Positions 18,826-27,973 of a stretch of DNA of 64,000 bases are shown piece after piece (within the stretch, counting starts at the first letter, position 1; each line of letters starts with the position of its first letter). The notes below the pieces were generated by a model. That model searched no databases, had not been told where the DNA came from, and saw only the letters and a program-made list of their open reading frames with translations. The stretch comes from Lachnospiraceae bacterium (lineage in GTDB: Bacteria; Bacillota; Clostridia; Lachnospirales; Lachnospiraceae). Position numbers and translations under genes: made by a program. The DNA lies in assembly GCA_023664345.1 (NCBI GenBank), contig JAMPFQ010000011.1, positions 56,382 through 120,381 on the forward strand, given 5' to 3'.

Positions 18826-20328
18826 ATGGCAGGATTAGGGGTACGTCTGAACCGGATCTACGAAAAGGGCGGCATTACAATGAATCTGCTGGGCTTTGGG
18901 TACAGCATGGTGGTCACCGTTGCGCCCATGATGGTGGTCATTGGAAATATTATGCTGATGAGTATCGTGCTGGGATATGATAAACTGGGATATGTGGACA
19001 GGAATCTTTTTTCCGCTACGATACTGTATATCTTCATTTTTGCCCTGCTGACGGCGGCGCCCCTGAACGCGGTACTGTCCCGGTATATTTCCGATGTGAT
19101 CTACGAGGAACATTATGAAGATATCATGCCCTGTTATTATGCGGGACTGGCCCTGAACATTGTCCTGAGCAGCCTGCTGGGCATACCTTTCTGTGTGCGG
19201 GAATATCTGGTGGGAAATGTGGCGCTGCATTTTGTGTTCACCGGGTACTGTGGGTATATCGCGCTGGTACTGGTGTTCTATTCCATGCTGTATTTATCTA
19301 TCTGCAAGGATTACGCGAAGATCTCCCTGTATTTTTTCGCAGGCATGCTGCTGGCCTTTGTGATCGCGGTAGTGCTGGTCATGGTGCTGAACGCCGGGCT
19401 GACCTACAGTATGCTGCTGTCCCTGAGCCTGAGCTTTTTGCTGACGGCGGTGCTGGAGATGTCAACAATCCGACGTTATTTTAAACGGAACAGCAACCGT
19501 TATAAAAAGGTATTTCAATATTTTAAAAAATACTGGAAGCTGGTAGTGGTCAATACAGGATACACGCTGGGACTGTACATCCATAATTTTGTGTTCTGGG
19601 ACACGAGGATGCGGATGGTGGTGGCTGATTCTTTCGTAATGGCGCCGATCTATGATATGGCTACCTGTCTGGCCATGTTTACAAACATTTCCGCCACGGT
19701 CATCTTTATCTCCAGGGTAGAAATGCATTTTCACGGACGATATAAGGTATATTCGGAGGCGGTCACGGGCGGCCGATGGCAGGACATCATCAACACCAAG
19801 AACCGGATGTTCCGCCAGCTGTCGCGGGAAGTCCAGAACCTGGTGCGCATACAGTTCATCATATCCATCGTACTGTATCTGCTGATGCTCGTGTTCCTGC
19901 CCAGGCTGGGTTTTTCCGGAACGGTACTGAGGATCTACCCCTGTCTCGCGGCGGGGTATTTCATCCTGTTTGTCATGTATTCGGAAATAATATTCCTGTA
20001 TTATTTCAATGACCTGAACGGGGCAGTGCTGACTTCCATGGCATTCTGCATGGTCACTCTGCTGGGAAGTCTGATTTCCAGGAACCTGTCGGAGATCTGG
20101 TATGGCCTGGGGCTGCTGCTCAGCAGTTTCATCGGGCTGACGACGGCATACATGCGGATCCGCTGGGTGGAGAAACATCTGGATGAACATGTGTTCTGCC
20201 GGGGCGTTCTGTTCCCGTCCGGCAAGGGAAAGAAGCCGGATTCCAAAGTATATGACTGGCGGAAAGCGCGTAAGAAGCTGGTGGATGAAAACTGGCTGTA
20301 TGGGCTGGGTGACGATGCGTCTTCTTAA
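18826..20328 (+). CDS. pelG: PelG-type polytopic membrane protein (exopolysaccharide translocation)
   Basis: 500 aa with about twelve hydrophobic helices and a MATE/MOP-like layout. The N-terminal segment (GVRLNRIYEKGGITMNLLGF) and the short cytoplasmic tail rich in Lys/Trp match PelG, which with PelD, PelE and PelF forms the membrane synthase and export complex. AGGAGG lies 6 nt before ATG 18826. It is the last core pel gene; a GC-rich hairpin follows, and further polysaccharide genes resume 90 nt later. Confidence 0.9.
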   Translation: MAGLGVRLNRIYEKGGITMNLLGFGYSMVVTVAPMMVVIGNIMLMSIVLGYDKLGYVDRNLFSATILYIFIFALLTAAPLNAVLSRYISDVIYEEHYEDIMPCYYAGLALNIVLSSLLGIPFCVREYLVGNVALHFVFTGYCGYIALVLVFYSMLYLSICKDYAKISLYFFAGMLLAFVIAVVLVMVLNAGLTYSMLLSLSLSFLLTAVLEMSTIRRYFKRNSNRYKKVFQYFKKYWKLVVVNTGYTLGLYIHNFVFWDTRMRMVVADSFVMAPIYDMATCLAMFTNISATVIFISRVEMHFHGRYKVYSEAVTGGRWQDIINTKNRMFRQLSREVQNLVRIQFIISIVLYLLMLVFLPRLGFSGTVLRIYPCLAAGYFILFVMYSEIIFLYYFNDLNGAVLTSMAFCMVTLLGSLISRNLSEIWYGLGLLLSSFIGLTTAYMRIRWVEKHLDEHVFCRGVLFPSGKGKKPDSKVYDWRKARKKLVDENWLYGLGDDASS

Positions 20329-20352
20329 GGTCTGAAACAGTCTCGGAACGAA

Positions 20353-20372
20353 AGCCCCCGGCAAAGGGGGCT
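20353..20372 (+). terminator. GC-rich hairpin after pelG, possible weak terminator
   Basis: AGCCCCC (20353-20359) pairs with GGGGGCT (20366-20372) around a 6-nt loop. GTCTC and GAGAC flank it and may extend the stem. There is no T tract, so it may only lower expression of the downstream genes or stabilise the upstream mRNA end. Confidence 0.4.
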
Positions 20373-20417
20373 GTAGTGCAGAGACGGAACTAAAATGGAA
20401 AGAGATGGGGGTGCGTT

Positions 20418-20789
20418 ATGGAAATGGCAAGGATAGCGGGAATCGTCCTGACCGTGTTGGGGGCGATGCTCCTGGTCGGAAGTTTTACGGCGTATGCGCG
20501 CCGCAAGCTCACAGAGGATTTCGGCATGATATGGGTGATCGTAGCGGTCTGCTTCCTGGGGGGGGGAATCGTGCTGATCGCGATGGGACAGAGTGTCACC
20601 GCATTGTTTGTTGTAACGGTCTTTCTGGGCGTGCTGCTGGTAGCGGGACTGTTTGGATTCAGCAGGGTGATATCCATTCTGGTCATGAAGAATCAGGAGC
20701 TTGCCATGCAGGTGTCGCTGCTGAACCAGGAAAATGAAAGTTTTATCCGTATGTTTACAGCGAAAAAGGAAGAAAATACCCATGAGTAA
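20418..20789 (+). CDS. Small DUF2304-like membrane protein
   Basis: 123 aa with three hydrophobic helices (about 5-22, 33-55, 62-82) and a short coiled-coil tail (KNQELAMQVSLLNQENESF). The pattern, including RRKLTEDFGMIWVIVAV after helix 1, matches the DUF2304 family, which is usually encoded beside GT2 or GT4 glycosyltransferases in cell-surface polysaccharide loci and is thought to help lipid-linked sugar transfer. Its stop overlaps the next gene start by 8 nt, so the two are coupled. The biochemical role is not established. Confidence 0.7.
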   Translation: MEMARIAGIVLTVLGAMLLVGSFTAYARRKLTEDFGMIWVIVAVCFLGGGIVLIAMGQSVTALFVVTVFLGVLLVAGLFGFSRVISILVMKNQELAMQVSLLNQENESFIRMFTAKKEENTHE

Positions 20790-21990
20790 GAGAGTCCTGT
20801 TTGTCATAAATACGCTGGGGCATGCAGGGGCGGAGACTGCGCTCCTGGAATTGTTGGAGAGGCTGAAGGACAGCTGTGAGATTGACCTTTATGTGCTGTT
20901 GGGACAGGGGGAGATGGCGGCAAAGCTTCCGCCGGGCGTGCATCTTTTGAACAGGCGTTTCAATGATTGTTCCGTCCTTTCTGCCAGAGGCCGCCTGCAT
21001 ATGGCGGGTACGGTCATGAAAGCCTTTCTCTGCCGCGCAGCGGGGATACGCCTGCTCCCCTACCTGTGTCGAAATTTCTTTGCGATGCTGGGACAGCACA
21101 GGGTGCAGGCAGATAAGCTACTCTGGAGGGTTCTGTCGGACGGCGGTATGCGCCTGAATCAGGAATATGACCTGGCGGTGGCGTTCATTGAGGGCGGCTC
21201 CGCGTATTATGTGGCTGACCATGTGAAAGCAAGAAAAAAGGCCGCTTTCATACATATCGACTATGAACAGGCGGGATATACCAGGGAACTTGACAGGGAC
21301 TGTTATCTGCGGTTTGATGCAATCTTCCCCATAGCGGAGGAAATCAGGGACAGGCTGTTAAAGGTTTACCCTGAATGTGCTGACAGGACGAGAGTCTTTC
21401 ACAATCTGATCAACAGGGACAAAATCCTGGAGAAAGCAAAAGAGGGGGAGGGCTTTACGGATGGCTATCAGGGGACAAGGATTCTGACGGTCGGGAGGTT
21501 GACACGGCAGAAAGCGTATCCTGTCGCCATTGAGGCCATGAAGCTGCTGAAAGCCGGTGGATGCCGGGCCAGATGGTATGTGCTTGGGGAAGGGGAAGAG
21601 AGGCGCACCCTGGAGAAAAAGATCGGGGAATACGGCCTGGAAGAAGATTTTGTCCTTATGGGGGCGGTCGAGAATCCGTTTCCTTATTACAAGCAGACAG
21701 ACCTTTATGTCCATGCCACCGGTTTCGAGGGAAAGAGCATTGCCATACAGGAGGCGCAGATCCTTGGATGCGCGATCATCGCTTCAGACTGTACGGGAAA
21801 CAGGGAGCAGATCGTTCATGGGACGGACGGTCTCTTATGTGATCTGTCCCCCCAGGCAGTGAAAGATGCCGTGTTAAGATTGATCGAAGATAGCGGGCTG
21901 CGTGAAAAGCTGAAGCATGCGGCGGCCTGTAAAAGAATAACTTATGAGGAAGACATCAGACTTTTGACGGAGATACTGGACAGTGATTAA
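20782..21990 (+). CDS. Glycosyltransferase, GT4 family
   Basis: A 402-aa GT-B enzyme. The N-terminal nucleotide-fold segment is KRVLFVINTLGHAGAETALL, and the C-terminal donor-binding signature is EX7E in FEGKSIAIQEAQ (Glu316, Glu324). ATG 20782 is chosen because it lies inside the coupled overlap with the preceding gene; an upstream ATG at 20734 only extends through that gene's tail. It should transfer a sugar from a nucleotide donor to a lipid-linked or growing glycan. Donor and acceptor cannot be predicted. Confidence 0.9.
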   Translation: MSKRVLFVINTLGHAGAETALLELLERLKDSCEIDLYVLLGQGEMAAKLPPGVHLLNRRFNDCSVLSARGRLHMAGTVMKAFLCRAAGIRLLPYLCRNFFAMLGQHRVQADKLLWRVLSDGGMRLNQEYDLAVAFIEGGSAYYVADHVKARKKAAFIHIDYEQAGYTRELDRDCYLRFDAIFPIAEEIRDRLLKVYPECADRTRVFHNLINRDKILEKAKEGEGFTDGYQGTRILTVGRLTRQKAYPVAIEAMKLLKAGGCRARWYVLGEGEERRTLEKKIGEYGLEEDFVLMGAVENPFPYYKQTDLYVHATGFEGKSIAIQEAQILGCAIIASDCTGNREQIVHGTDGLLCDLSPQAVKDAVLRLIEDSGLREKLKHAAACKRITYEEDIRLLTEILDSD

Positions 21991-21999
21991 AAGGGAGAG

Positions 22000-22794
22000 A
22001 TGGATGTGAAATACGGGGAACAGAAAGATTTGCTGATTATTATGCCGGCATATAACGAGGAACAGAATATACCTGAGGTGTTGAAGCAGCTTTCCGCGCC
22101 GGAGATAAAAGAGATAGCGGATGTGCTGGTGATGAATGACGCCTCTTCGGATTCCACGAACTGGATCGTAAAGAAGCAGGGCTTTAAACTGGTGACGAAT
22201 GTCTTTAACCTGGGTTACGGCAGCGCCATCCAGCTGGGGTATAAATATGCCGTCCGCAGGAAATATAAATACATCATCCAGATGGACGCAGACGGGCAGC
22301 ATGACGTCTGTAACATTCCCTCGCTGTACAGGACGCTGCGGATGCCGGGGGCAGGCGGCGAGTGTCCTGATATCGTGCTGGGTTCCCGTTTCATGGAAGG
22401 AAGCGGTGATTTTCCCATATCACTGTCCAAGAAGATCGCTTACGCATTGTTCAGGCGCTGCATCAGGATGACCACGGGCCGATGGATCTCCGATCCCACC
22501 ACAGGCCTGCAGGGACTGAGCAGCCGGGCGGCGTTATTTTATTCCAAGTTCGGCAATTTCGACAACAAGTATCCCGATGCCAATATGCTGATCCAGATGC
22601 TGCTGCTGGGATATCAGGTAGTGGAAGTGCCCGCGGTGATGCATAACAGGAGCCATGGCGTCAGTATGCATTCCGGATTGAAGCCGTTTGTCTATATGTT
22701 CCGCATGATGTTCTCCATCATGGCGGTGGTTTTCCGGATCAAGGTCTTACATATCGGGACAGGAGCGAAGAAAGATGATATTTTTTTCCAATAA
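22000..22794 (+). CDS. Glycosyltransferase, GT2 family (polyprenyl-phosphate glycosyltransferase-like)
   Basis: A 264-aa GT-A enzyme resembling dolichol/undecaprenyl-phosphate hexosyltransferases. It opens with LLIIMPAYNEEQNIPEVL and has the metal-binding DAD at residues 96-98 within QMDADGQHD. No C-terminal pair of transmembrane helices is present, so it resembles the soluble DPM1-like subtype and may rely on the nearby DUF2304-like protein for membrane association. The start is ambiguous: ATG 22000 is close to GGGAG, while GTG 22006 has better spacing. It overlaps the next gene by 20 nt. Confidence 0.88.
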   Translation: MDVKYGEQKDLLIIMPAYNEEQNIPEVLKQLSAPEIKEIADVLVMNDASSDSTNWIVKKQGFKLVTNVFNLGYGSAIQLGYKYAVRRKYKYIIQMDADGQHDVCNIPSLYRTLRMPGAGGECPDIVLGSRFMEGSGDFPISLSKKIAYALFRRCIRMTTGRWISDPTTGLQGLSSRAALFYSKFGNFDNKYPDANMLIQMLLLGYQVVEVPAVMHNRSHGVSMHSGLKPFVYMFRMMFSIMAVVFRIKVLHIGTGAKKDDIFFQ

Positions 22795-24040
22795 GGGCAT
22801 GCCTGCTTTCCGACAGGAGAAGTTCCGCGAGACGCCGGGCAATGTATTGAATCCCGGAAGGGGCTGGTACCGCATTTATACCTATGCCCTGACGGAAGAC
22901 GGACAGTATGAACTTCCTCCGGCGCTGTATGACGGGGAGACGCTTGCGCTGGTGCTGATCGACATCAGCGCGTATCAGGAGCGGCCCATATCCGATCAGG
23001 GTCTGTCTGATATGGACCGGATCCTGGGGTGTTTTGCCGAAAGCGGCCGGGAGATGATCCTGCGGGTGGTTTATGATACGGCGGGCAGAGGGATGGAGCA
23101 TGAACCCGCTCTTTTTTCCCAGGTGCAGCGGCATATGGAACAGATGGCGCCGCTGCTGGTGAGATACAGTGATCACATTTTTGTTTATCAGGGGCTGCTT
23201 GTGGGAAGCTGGGGGGAAATGCACACCTCGAAATTTGTATCGGAAAAATACCTGCGGCAGCTGGCAGAGAACTTTTTCTTCCTGACAGAGAACAGGTTAA
23301 AGCTTGCGGTAAGAAGACCGGTGCAATACCGTCTGATCCAGGGGGTTGAGTGCGAGAGGCTGCCCTTGACGGGCTGTTTTGACGATGCCATATTTGCATC
23401 GGAAACCCATATGGGGACCTTTGGCATCCAGGAGAGGCAGGAGGCGGGCTGGGATGGCCCGTGGTGTCCGGAGGAGGAAATCCGGTTTCTGGAGAAGCTG
23501 GCGGAAAAAGTCCCGTTCGGAGGCGAGGTCTTAAGCGGGGAGGACGGCATGGCAGCGGCGGATGCGGTGCGCCGGCTCAGCGGGCTCCATGTCAGTTACT
23601 TAAACTGCGTGCACGAGGAAGCAAGGCTTAAAGAGTGGCGTGAGACGGAATACGCTCCGGGGATCAGCCTCTATGACTATATAGGCGCGCATTTGGGCTA
23701 TCGGTTTGTGGTGGAGAAAGCCGTGTGCGAGAGGAAGAAAAAGGAAGCCCATCTGGCGGTGAAAGTCGCCAACCGCGGTTTTGCCTGCTGTACGGAGGAA
23801 TTACAGTTTATCCTATGCCTGCGGCGGGGAGGAGAGGAACGCCAGATCCCTGTTGACTGTGGATTAGGGAAGCTTGAGGGAGGCAAGAGCATGACGCTGC
23901 AGATTCCTCTGGAAGAAGAAATGCAGCGGAGAGGGACATGTCTTTACGGAAGATTACAGCGGGTGAGGGACCGGCGAGTGATAGCCTTTGCCAACGAAGG
24001 AGCTGGTGAGAGCCTGTTGCTGGGGAGTTACGGTGATTAA
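22775..24040 (+). CDS. DUF4832/DUF4874-type protein (predicted TIM-barrel), cytoplasmic form
   Basis: 421 aa without a signal peptide or membrane segment. It has the family hallmarks NPGRGWYRIY near the N-terminus, QGLLVGSWGEMH in the middle and a beta-sandwich-like C-terminus. DUF4832 proteins resemble glycoside-hydrolase barrels, but their activity is unknown. A second family member, with a membrane anchor, is encoded at 30502-32010 and shares the NP(G/N)RG and QGL.(V/I)G.WGEM motifs. AGGAG lies 9 nt before ATG 22775, which is inside the end of the preceding gene. Probably a glycan-acting protein of this locus. Confidence 0.75.
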   Translation: MIFFSNKGMPAFRQEKFRETPGNVLNPGRGWYRIYTYALTEDGQYELPPALYDGETLALVLIDISAYQERPISDQGLSDMDRILGCFAESGREMILRVVYDTAGRGMEHEPALFSQVQRHMEQMAPLLVRYSDHIFVYQGLLVGSWGEMHTSKFVSEKYLRQLAENFFFLTENRLKLAVRRPVQYRLIQGVECERLPLTGCFDDAIFASETHMGTFGIQERQEAGWDGPWCPEEEIRFLEKLAEKVPFGGEVLSGEDGMAAADAVRRLSGLHVSYLNCVHEEARLKEWRETEYAPGISLYDYIGAHLGYRFVVEKAVCERKKKEAHLAVKVANRGFACCTEELQFILCLRRGGEERQIPVDCGLGKLEGGKSMTLQIPLEEEMQRRGTCLYGRLQRVRDRRVIAFANEGAGESLLLGSYGD

Positions 24041-24123
24041 TGTCCTTGCAAGCTGCTGTGGTGTTCGCGCGTATATTTTGGCGATATGGATTTATCTTGG
24101 TGAGAGTTGAGGATGAAAGCATA

Positions 24124-25140
24124 ATGCACCTGAAAGATGATATGGATCAGCAGATAGATTTTGTGATTACATGGATAGACGGACAGAACGAGGCATGGCG
24201 CAAGGAAAAGAGCATGTTTCAACCTGACAGGCGCGATGATGACCAGGAGGCGCGTTACAGGGATTGGGGATTATTGAAATATTGGTTTCGAGGAGTGGAC
24301 AAGTTTGCGCCCTGGGTAAGAAAGATTCATTTCATCACATGGGGATATGTGCCGGAGTGGCTCAATACCGGAAATCCCAGGCTGCACGTGGTCCAACATA
24401 AAGACTATGTCCCGGAACAATACCTTCCCGTTTACAATAGCAATGTCCTTGAGATATATATGCATAGGATCGAGGGATTGGCGGAGCATTTTGTGTATTT
24501 TAATGATGATATGTTCTTGATTCGCAATGTCAGGCCATCTTACTTCTTCCGTCACGGACAGCCTTGCGATATGCTGGCATTTCAGCCTGTGGTGGCGAAT
24601 CCTGCGAATCCGCTGATGTCCCATCTCTATTTAAACAATACACTGGCATTGTCTAGGCATTTTGTGAAGCGAGAAAATATACGGCGACAGCCGGGAAAAT
24701 ATTTTAATCTCAGGTATCCGCCCCTGTACTTCTTTTATAATCTGCTGGAACTGGCCTTTCCGCTATATACGGGTTTTTACACAGTGCACGGGCCTTCACC
24801 TTTCTGTAAGAGTACCTTTGAGGAAGTATGGGAAAAAGAAAGGGAAGCTTTGGAAGAAATGTCGTTTAACAGATTTCGGAGCGAGGGCGATCTGACCCCA
24901 TATTTGTTCAGGGAATGGCAGAAATTGTCAGGGCGCTTTTATCCCTGGAACATACGAAAGGATTTTCGCTATTTTGGCGTGGGTAGTGATAATACAAGAT
25001 TGCTGCGCACGATTTCAAGGCAGAGGAAGAGAGTGATCTGTATAAATGACACGGTTTCACATAGTGAATTTGAGAGCGCCGACACCCAGCTAAAAGCGGC
25101 TTTTCAACAGATACTGCCGGAGAGATCAGCCTTTGAATAG
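24124..25140 (+). CDS. Stealth-family hexose-1-phosphate transferase (capsular polysaccharide synthesis)
   Basis: 338 aa from ATG 24124. The four conserved Stealth regions are visible: CR1 with IDFVITWIDGQNEAWRKEK, CR2 with ARYRDWGLLKYWFRG and VRKIHFITWGYVPEWL, CR3 with the FVYFNDDMFL segment and SHLYLNNTLALSRHF, and CR4 near GDLTPYLFREWQ. Stealth enzymes transfer sugar-1-phosphate from a nucleotide sugar to make phosphodiester-linked glycans. An ATG at 24040, overlapping the previous stop as TAATG, would add 28 atypical residues; 24124 has GAGGA 10 nt upstream. AT content rises from here on, compared with the genes before. Confidence 0.87.
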   Translation: MHLKDDMDQQIDFVITWIDGQNEAWRKEKSMFQPDRRDDDQEARYRDWGLLKYWFRGVDKFAPWVRKIHFITWGYVPEWLNTGNPRLHVVQHKDYVPEQYLPVYNSNVLEIYMHRIEGLAEHFVYFNDDMFLIRNVRPSYFFRHGQPCDMLAFQPVVANPANPLMSHLYLNNTLALSRHFVKRENIRRQPGKYFNLRYPPLYFFYNLLELAFPLYTGFYTVHGPSPFCKSTFEEVWEKEREALEEMSFNRFRSEGDLTPYLFREWQKLSGRFYPWNIRKDFRYFGVGSDNTRLLRTISRQRKRVICINDTVSHSEFESADTQLKAAFQQILPERSAFE

Positions 25141-25159
25141 GGTAAATGGAGGATAAGAC

Positions 25160-26716
25160 TTGAGTGAGAACAGTAGAACGGAGCATTCCGCACGTAATGC
25201 CACAGTAGCAGTGGTGGCAAAGATTATCGCCATATTGGCAGGATATGTAACCCGGGTAGTGTTCACTCACACGCTCAGCCAGGATTATGTGGGGATTAAC
25301 GGATTACTCACCAATATCTTGAATGTGCTGGCATTATCAGAACTCGGTGTAGGAACAGCAATCACCTATGCGCTGTATCTTCCAATCTCAAGACGGGATG
25401 TGGAAAAGCAGAAAAGCCTGATGCGGATGTACAGGCATTTTTACAGAATCATAGCTGTGATTGTGTTAGTCTGCGGGCTGCTGGTGATTCCTTTTTTCGG
25501 AAAGCTGATAAAAAACCAGCCGGATGTGGATCATCTGGTTTTGATCTATCTCTTGTATTTGCTGAATTCTGTGCTGTCATATCTGTTGATTTATAAGAAA
25601 ACGCTGATAGAGGCACATCAACTCAGTTATATTGTCACTTTATATCAGACGGTTTTTTTGCTCCTGCAGAATCTGGTGCAGGTAACGGTTCTCGTACTTA
25701 CCGGTAATTTCCTGCTTTTCGTGACAATACAGCTGGCGTGTACGCTGGGAAATAATCTTAGTATCTCCCGCAAAGCTGACAGAATGTATCCCTATCTGAA
25801 AGAAAAAGAAGTACAGAAGTTGCCGGAGAATGAAAAAAGGTCCATTTTTCGCAGCATCAGGGCAATGCTGATGCACAAGATAGGCAGTGTAGTGGTAAAT
25901 GATTCAGATAACCTGTTACTGTCCGCAATCGTCGGAATTGTCAGCGTCAGCAAATACTCAAATTATTTTTTGGTGATTGGCTCCGTCCGTCAGGTACTGG
26001 ATCAGGCTTTTCAGGGCATTACGGCCAGCGTTGGCAACTTGGGAGTAGAGGAGGGCAGGGAGCGAATCAGGAAAATATTTGAATCCTCTTTTTTTATGGG
26101 ACAGTGGATGTTTGGCTTGACAGCCATATGCCTTTTTGAACTCTGCGATGTGTTCGTGGAGATCAGCTTTGGCCCTCAGTATGTATTTCCGCGCAGCGTG
26201 ACGCTGATTCTGTGTCTGAATTTTTATCTCACGGGGATGCGTCAGCCCGTATTGGTATTTCACGACTCCATGGGGTTGTTTTGGTATGATCGGTATAAAT
26301 CGCTTGCGGAAGCGTTGATCAATTTGACAGCGTCCATTATATTGGGGAAATACTGGGGAACTTTCGGCATTTTCCTGGGGACAATGGTCAGTACGATAAC
26401 GACTTCTTTTTGGGTGGAGCCTTTGGTATTGTATAAGTATCGTTTGGAAATGCCGGTTCGTGGGTATTTCTGCAGGTATGGTCTATATGCAGCGGTTACT
26501 TTTGGAATCTGGCAGGCGATCGATTTTCTGTGCGGCTGTATTACTGGTGGATTGTGGAAAATATGTTTTCTCAGATCGATTGTGTGCCTGCTGGGAGTGA
26601 ATGCAGTATATCTGTTGATATATCACAGGACCAGGGAATTTCGACTGCTGGCACAAAAAGCACGGAAGATCATACAGGACAGGCAAACACAGCGTCATGC
26701 CAGAAAAGGAGTATAG
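25160..26716 (+). CDS. Polysaccharide flippase-like membrane protein (MOP/PST type)
   Basis: 518 aa with about twelve to fourteen membrane helices. The opening segment (VAVVAKIIAILAGYVTRVVF) and the conserved GINGLLTNILNVLALSELGVG stretch are typical of oligosaccharide flippases in Gram-positive capsule loci. It should move lipid-linked glycan units to the outer face of the membrane. A TTG start at 25160 is chosen, with GGAGGA 6 nt upstream. It is distinct from PelG, so the locus has two translocases and probably makes two polymers. Confidence 0.85.
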   Translation: MSENSRTEHSARNATVAVVAKIIAILAGYVTRVVFTHTLSQDYVGINGLLTNILNVLALSELGVGTAITYALYLPISRRDVEKQKSLMRMYRHFYRIIAVIVLVCGLLVIPFFGKLIKNQPDVDHLVLIYLLYLLNSVLSYLLIYKKTLIEAHQLSYIVTLYQTVFLLLQNLVQVTVLVLTGNFLLFVTIQLACTLGNNLSISRKADRMYPYLKEKEVQKLPENEKRSIFRSIRAMLMHKIGSVVVNDSDNLLLSAIVGIVSVSKYSNYFLVIGSVRQVLDQAFQGITASVGNLGVEEGRERIRKIFESSFFMGQWMFGLTAICLFELCDVFVEISFGPQYVFPRSVTLILCLNFYLTGMRQPVLVFHDSMGLFWYDRYKSLAEALINLTASIILGKYWGTFGIFLGTMVSTITTSFWVEPLVLYKYRLEMPVRGYFCRYGLYAAVTFGIWQAIDFLCGCITGGLWKICFLRSIVCLLGVNAVYLLIYHRTREFRLLAQKARKIIQDRQTQRHARKGV

Positions 26717-26718
26717 CG

Positions 26719-27927
26719 TTGGAAAGAGCGTTTAGGACAGAGCAGCTTTATGTCATGCAGCTGCTGAAAGAAGCATTGACAGAACAGAAAAATCTTGAAG
26801 AAGACATTTTTCAGGTTCCCGTGGATTGGTTTGAATTTATAAAACTGGCGGAAAACCATAATGTGTTGTCTTTGCTCTATGATGTGCTCGAGGAAAGAAA
26901 AGATCTCATTCCGCCAGATATCCTGCAGAGGACACAGGAAGTGTCAAAGCGTGTGGCAATGCAGAGTTATCATTTGCTGTTCGTCGGCCGTTATCTGGTC
27001 TCTGCGCTGGAAAAAGCAGGGATTACCGTAATCTTACTGAAAGGTGTTGGGACAGCTTCCTTGTATCCTGTGCCGGAAGTGCGCAAAACAGGAGATATAG
27101 ATCTGTTGCTGCCGGAAATGGACAGGCTGGAGGAAGCGTGTCAGATTCTGGAAGAGAACGGATGCAGGAAGAGCGATGTCCAGAATGCCCTGCACCATAT
27201 ACAGTTTTATTTGAAAGACGCGATAGAGATAGAACTTCACACAATGTTGGTAGAACCTTTTGACAACAATGAGATTAATGAGTTCCTTCGGCAGACCCAG
27301 AAAACATATGCGGAGCATCTGGTCAGGACAGATGCGATGGGAGTGGAAATACCCATGCTTACACCCGGGTATCATGCATATGAACTACTGTTGCATATGC
27401 TACAGCATTTTTTGCGTTCTGGGTTTGGATTGAAGCTTCTCTGTGACTGGGTGGTACTGTGGAACAGGATAGAAGATCCCGGAGAGAGAGAGAACTATCT
27501 GCGTTTGGTAACGGAGAGCAGACTGAAAGGTTTTTCTGACGCGGTCACGGAAGTGTGCTGTCGTTTCCTGGGGCTTCGGCGTGAGGCGGTGCAGTGGATG
27601 AAAGTGAGTTATGGAGAAACTCAGGCAAATGAATTTATGGCAGAGATTCTGGAGGCGGAGGAATTTGGAAAGTCATCCAAGGATCGCATGGTGGCCTTGC
27701 GGGGCACGGGCCTGACTGGGTATGCCAGAGAGTTTCACCATCAGATGTCTCTCAATTACCCCAAAGCGTCAAAATGCATCGTCTGCTGGCCGGTCCTGTG
27801 GGCGGCTACACTGGCCAGATTCCTGTATAATAACCGCAAGATTCGTCATGTTTCTGTCAGAACTGTTCTGAAGAAAGCGGGGAAACGGGGAAAAGTGATA
27901 GAACAGATGCGGTTATGGAAAAACTGA
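26719..27927 (+). CDS. Nucleotidyltransferase-fold protein (NTP_transf_5-like)
   Basis: 402 aa. The key region is LKGVGTASLYPVPEVRKTGD followed by IDLLL: a Gly-rich segment, then Asp126 and Asp128, the metal-binding pair of the polymerase-beta-type nucleotidyltransferase fold. This matches the family of uncharacterised nucleotidyltransferases found in capsule and lasso-peptide loci. TTG 26719 is preferred because AAGGAG lies 7 nt before it and the flippase stop is just upstream; ATG 26530 would bury 190 nt inside the flippase gene. Possible roles include modification of a sugar or lipid carrier, but the substrate is unknown. Confidence 0.78.
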   Translation: MERAFRTEQLYVMQLLKEALTEQKNLEEDIFQVPVDWFEFIKLAENHNVLSLLYDVLEERKDLIPPDILQRTQEVSKRVAMQSYHLLFVGRYLVSALEKAGITVILLKGVGTASLYPVPEVRKTGDIDLLLPEMDRLEEACQILEENGCRKSDVQNALHHIQFYLKDAIEIELHTMLVEPFDNNEINEFLRQTQKTYAEHLVRTDAMGVEIPMLTPGYHAYELLLHMLQHFLRSGFGLKLLCDWVVLWNRIEDPGERENYLRLVTESRLKGFSDAVTEVCCRFLGLRREAVQWMKVSYGETQANEFMAEILEAEEFGKSSKDRMVALRGTGLTGYAREFHHQMSLNYPKASKCIVCWPVLWAATLARFLYNNRKIRHVSVRTVLKKAGKRGKVIEQMRLWKN

Positions 27928-27973
27928 TTTTCTTAAAAATTAGGATTGATGTCTATCAATAAGAACTTCTTTG

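Noticed and set aside
26530-26718. Upstream extension of the nucleotidyltransferase-fold gene to ATG 26530
   Set aside because: It would overlap the flippase gene by about 190 nt, and a TTG with a good ribosome-binding site follows the flippase stop.
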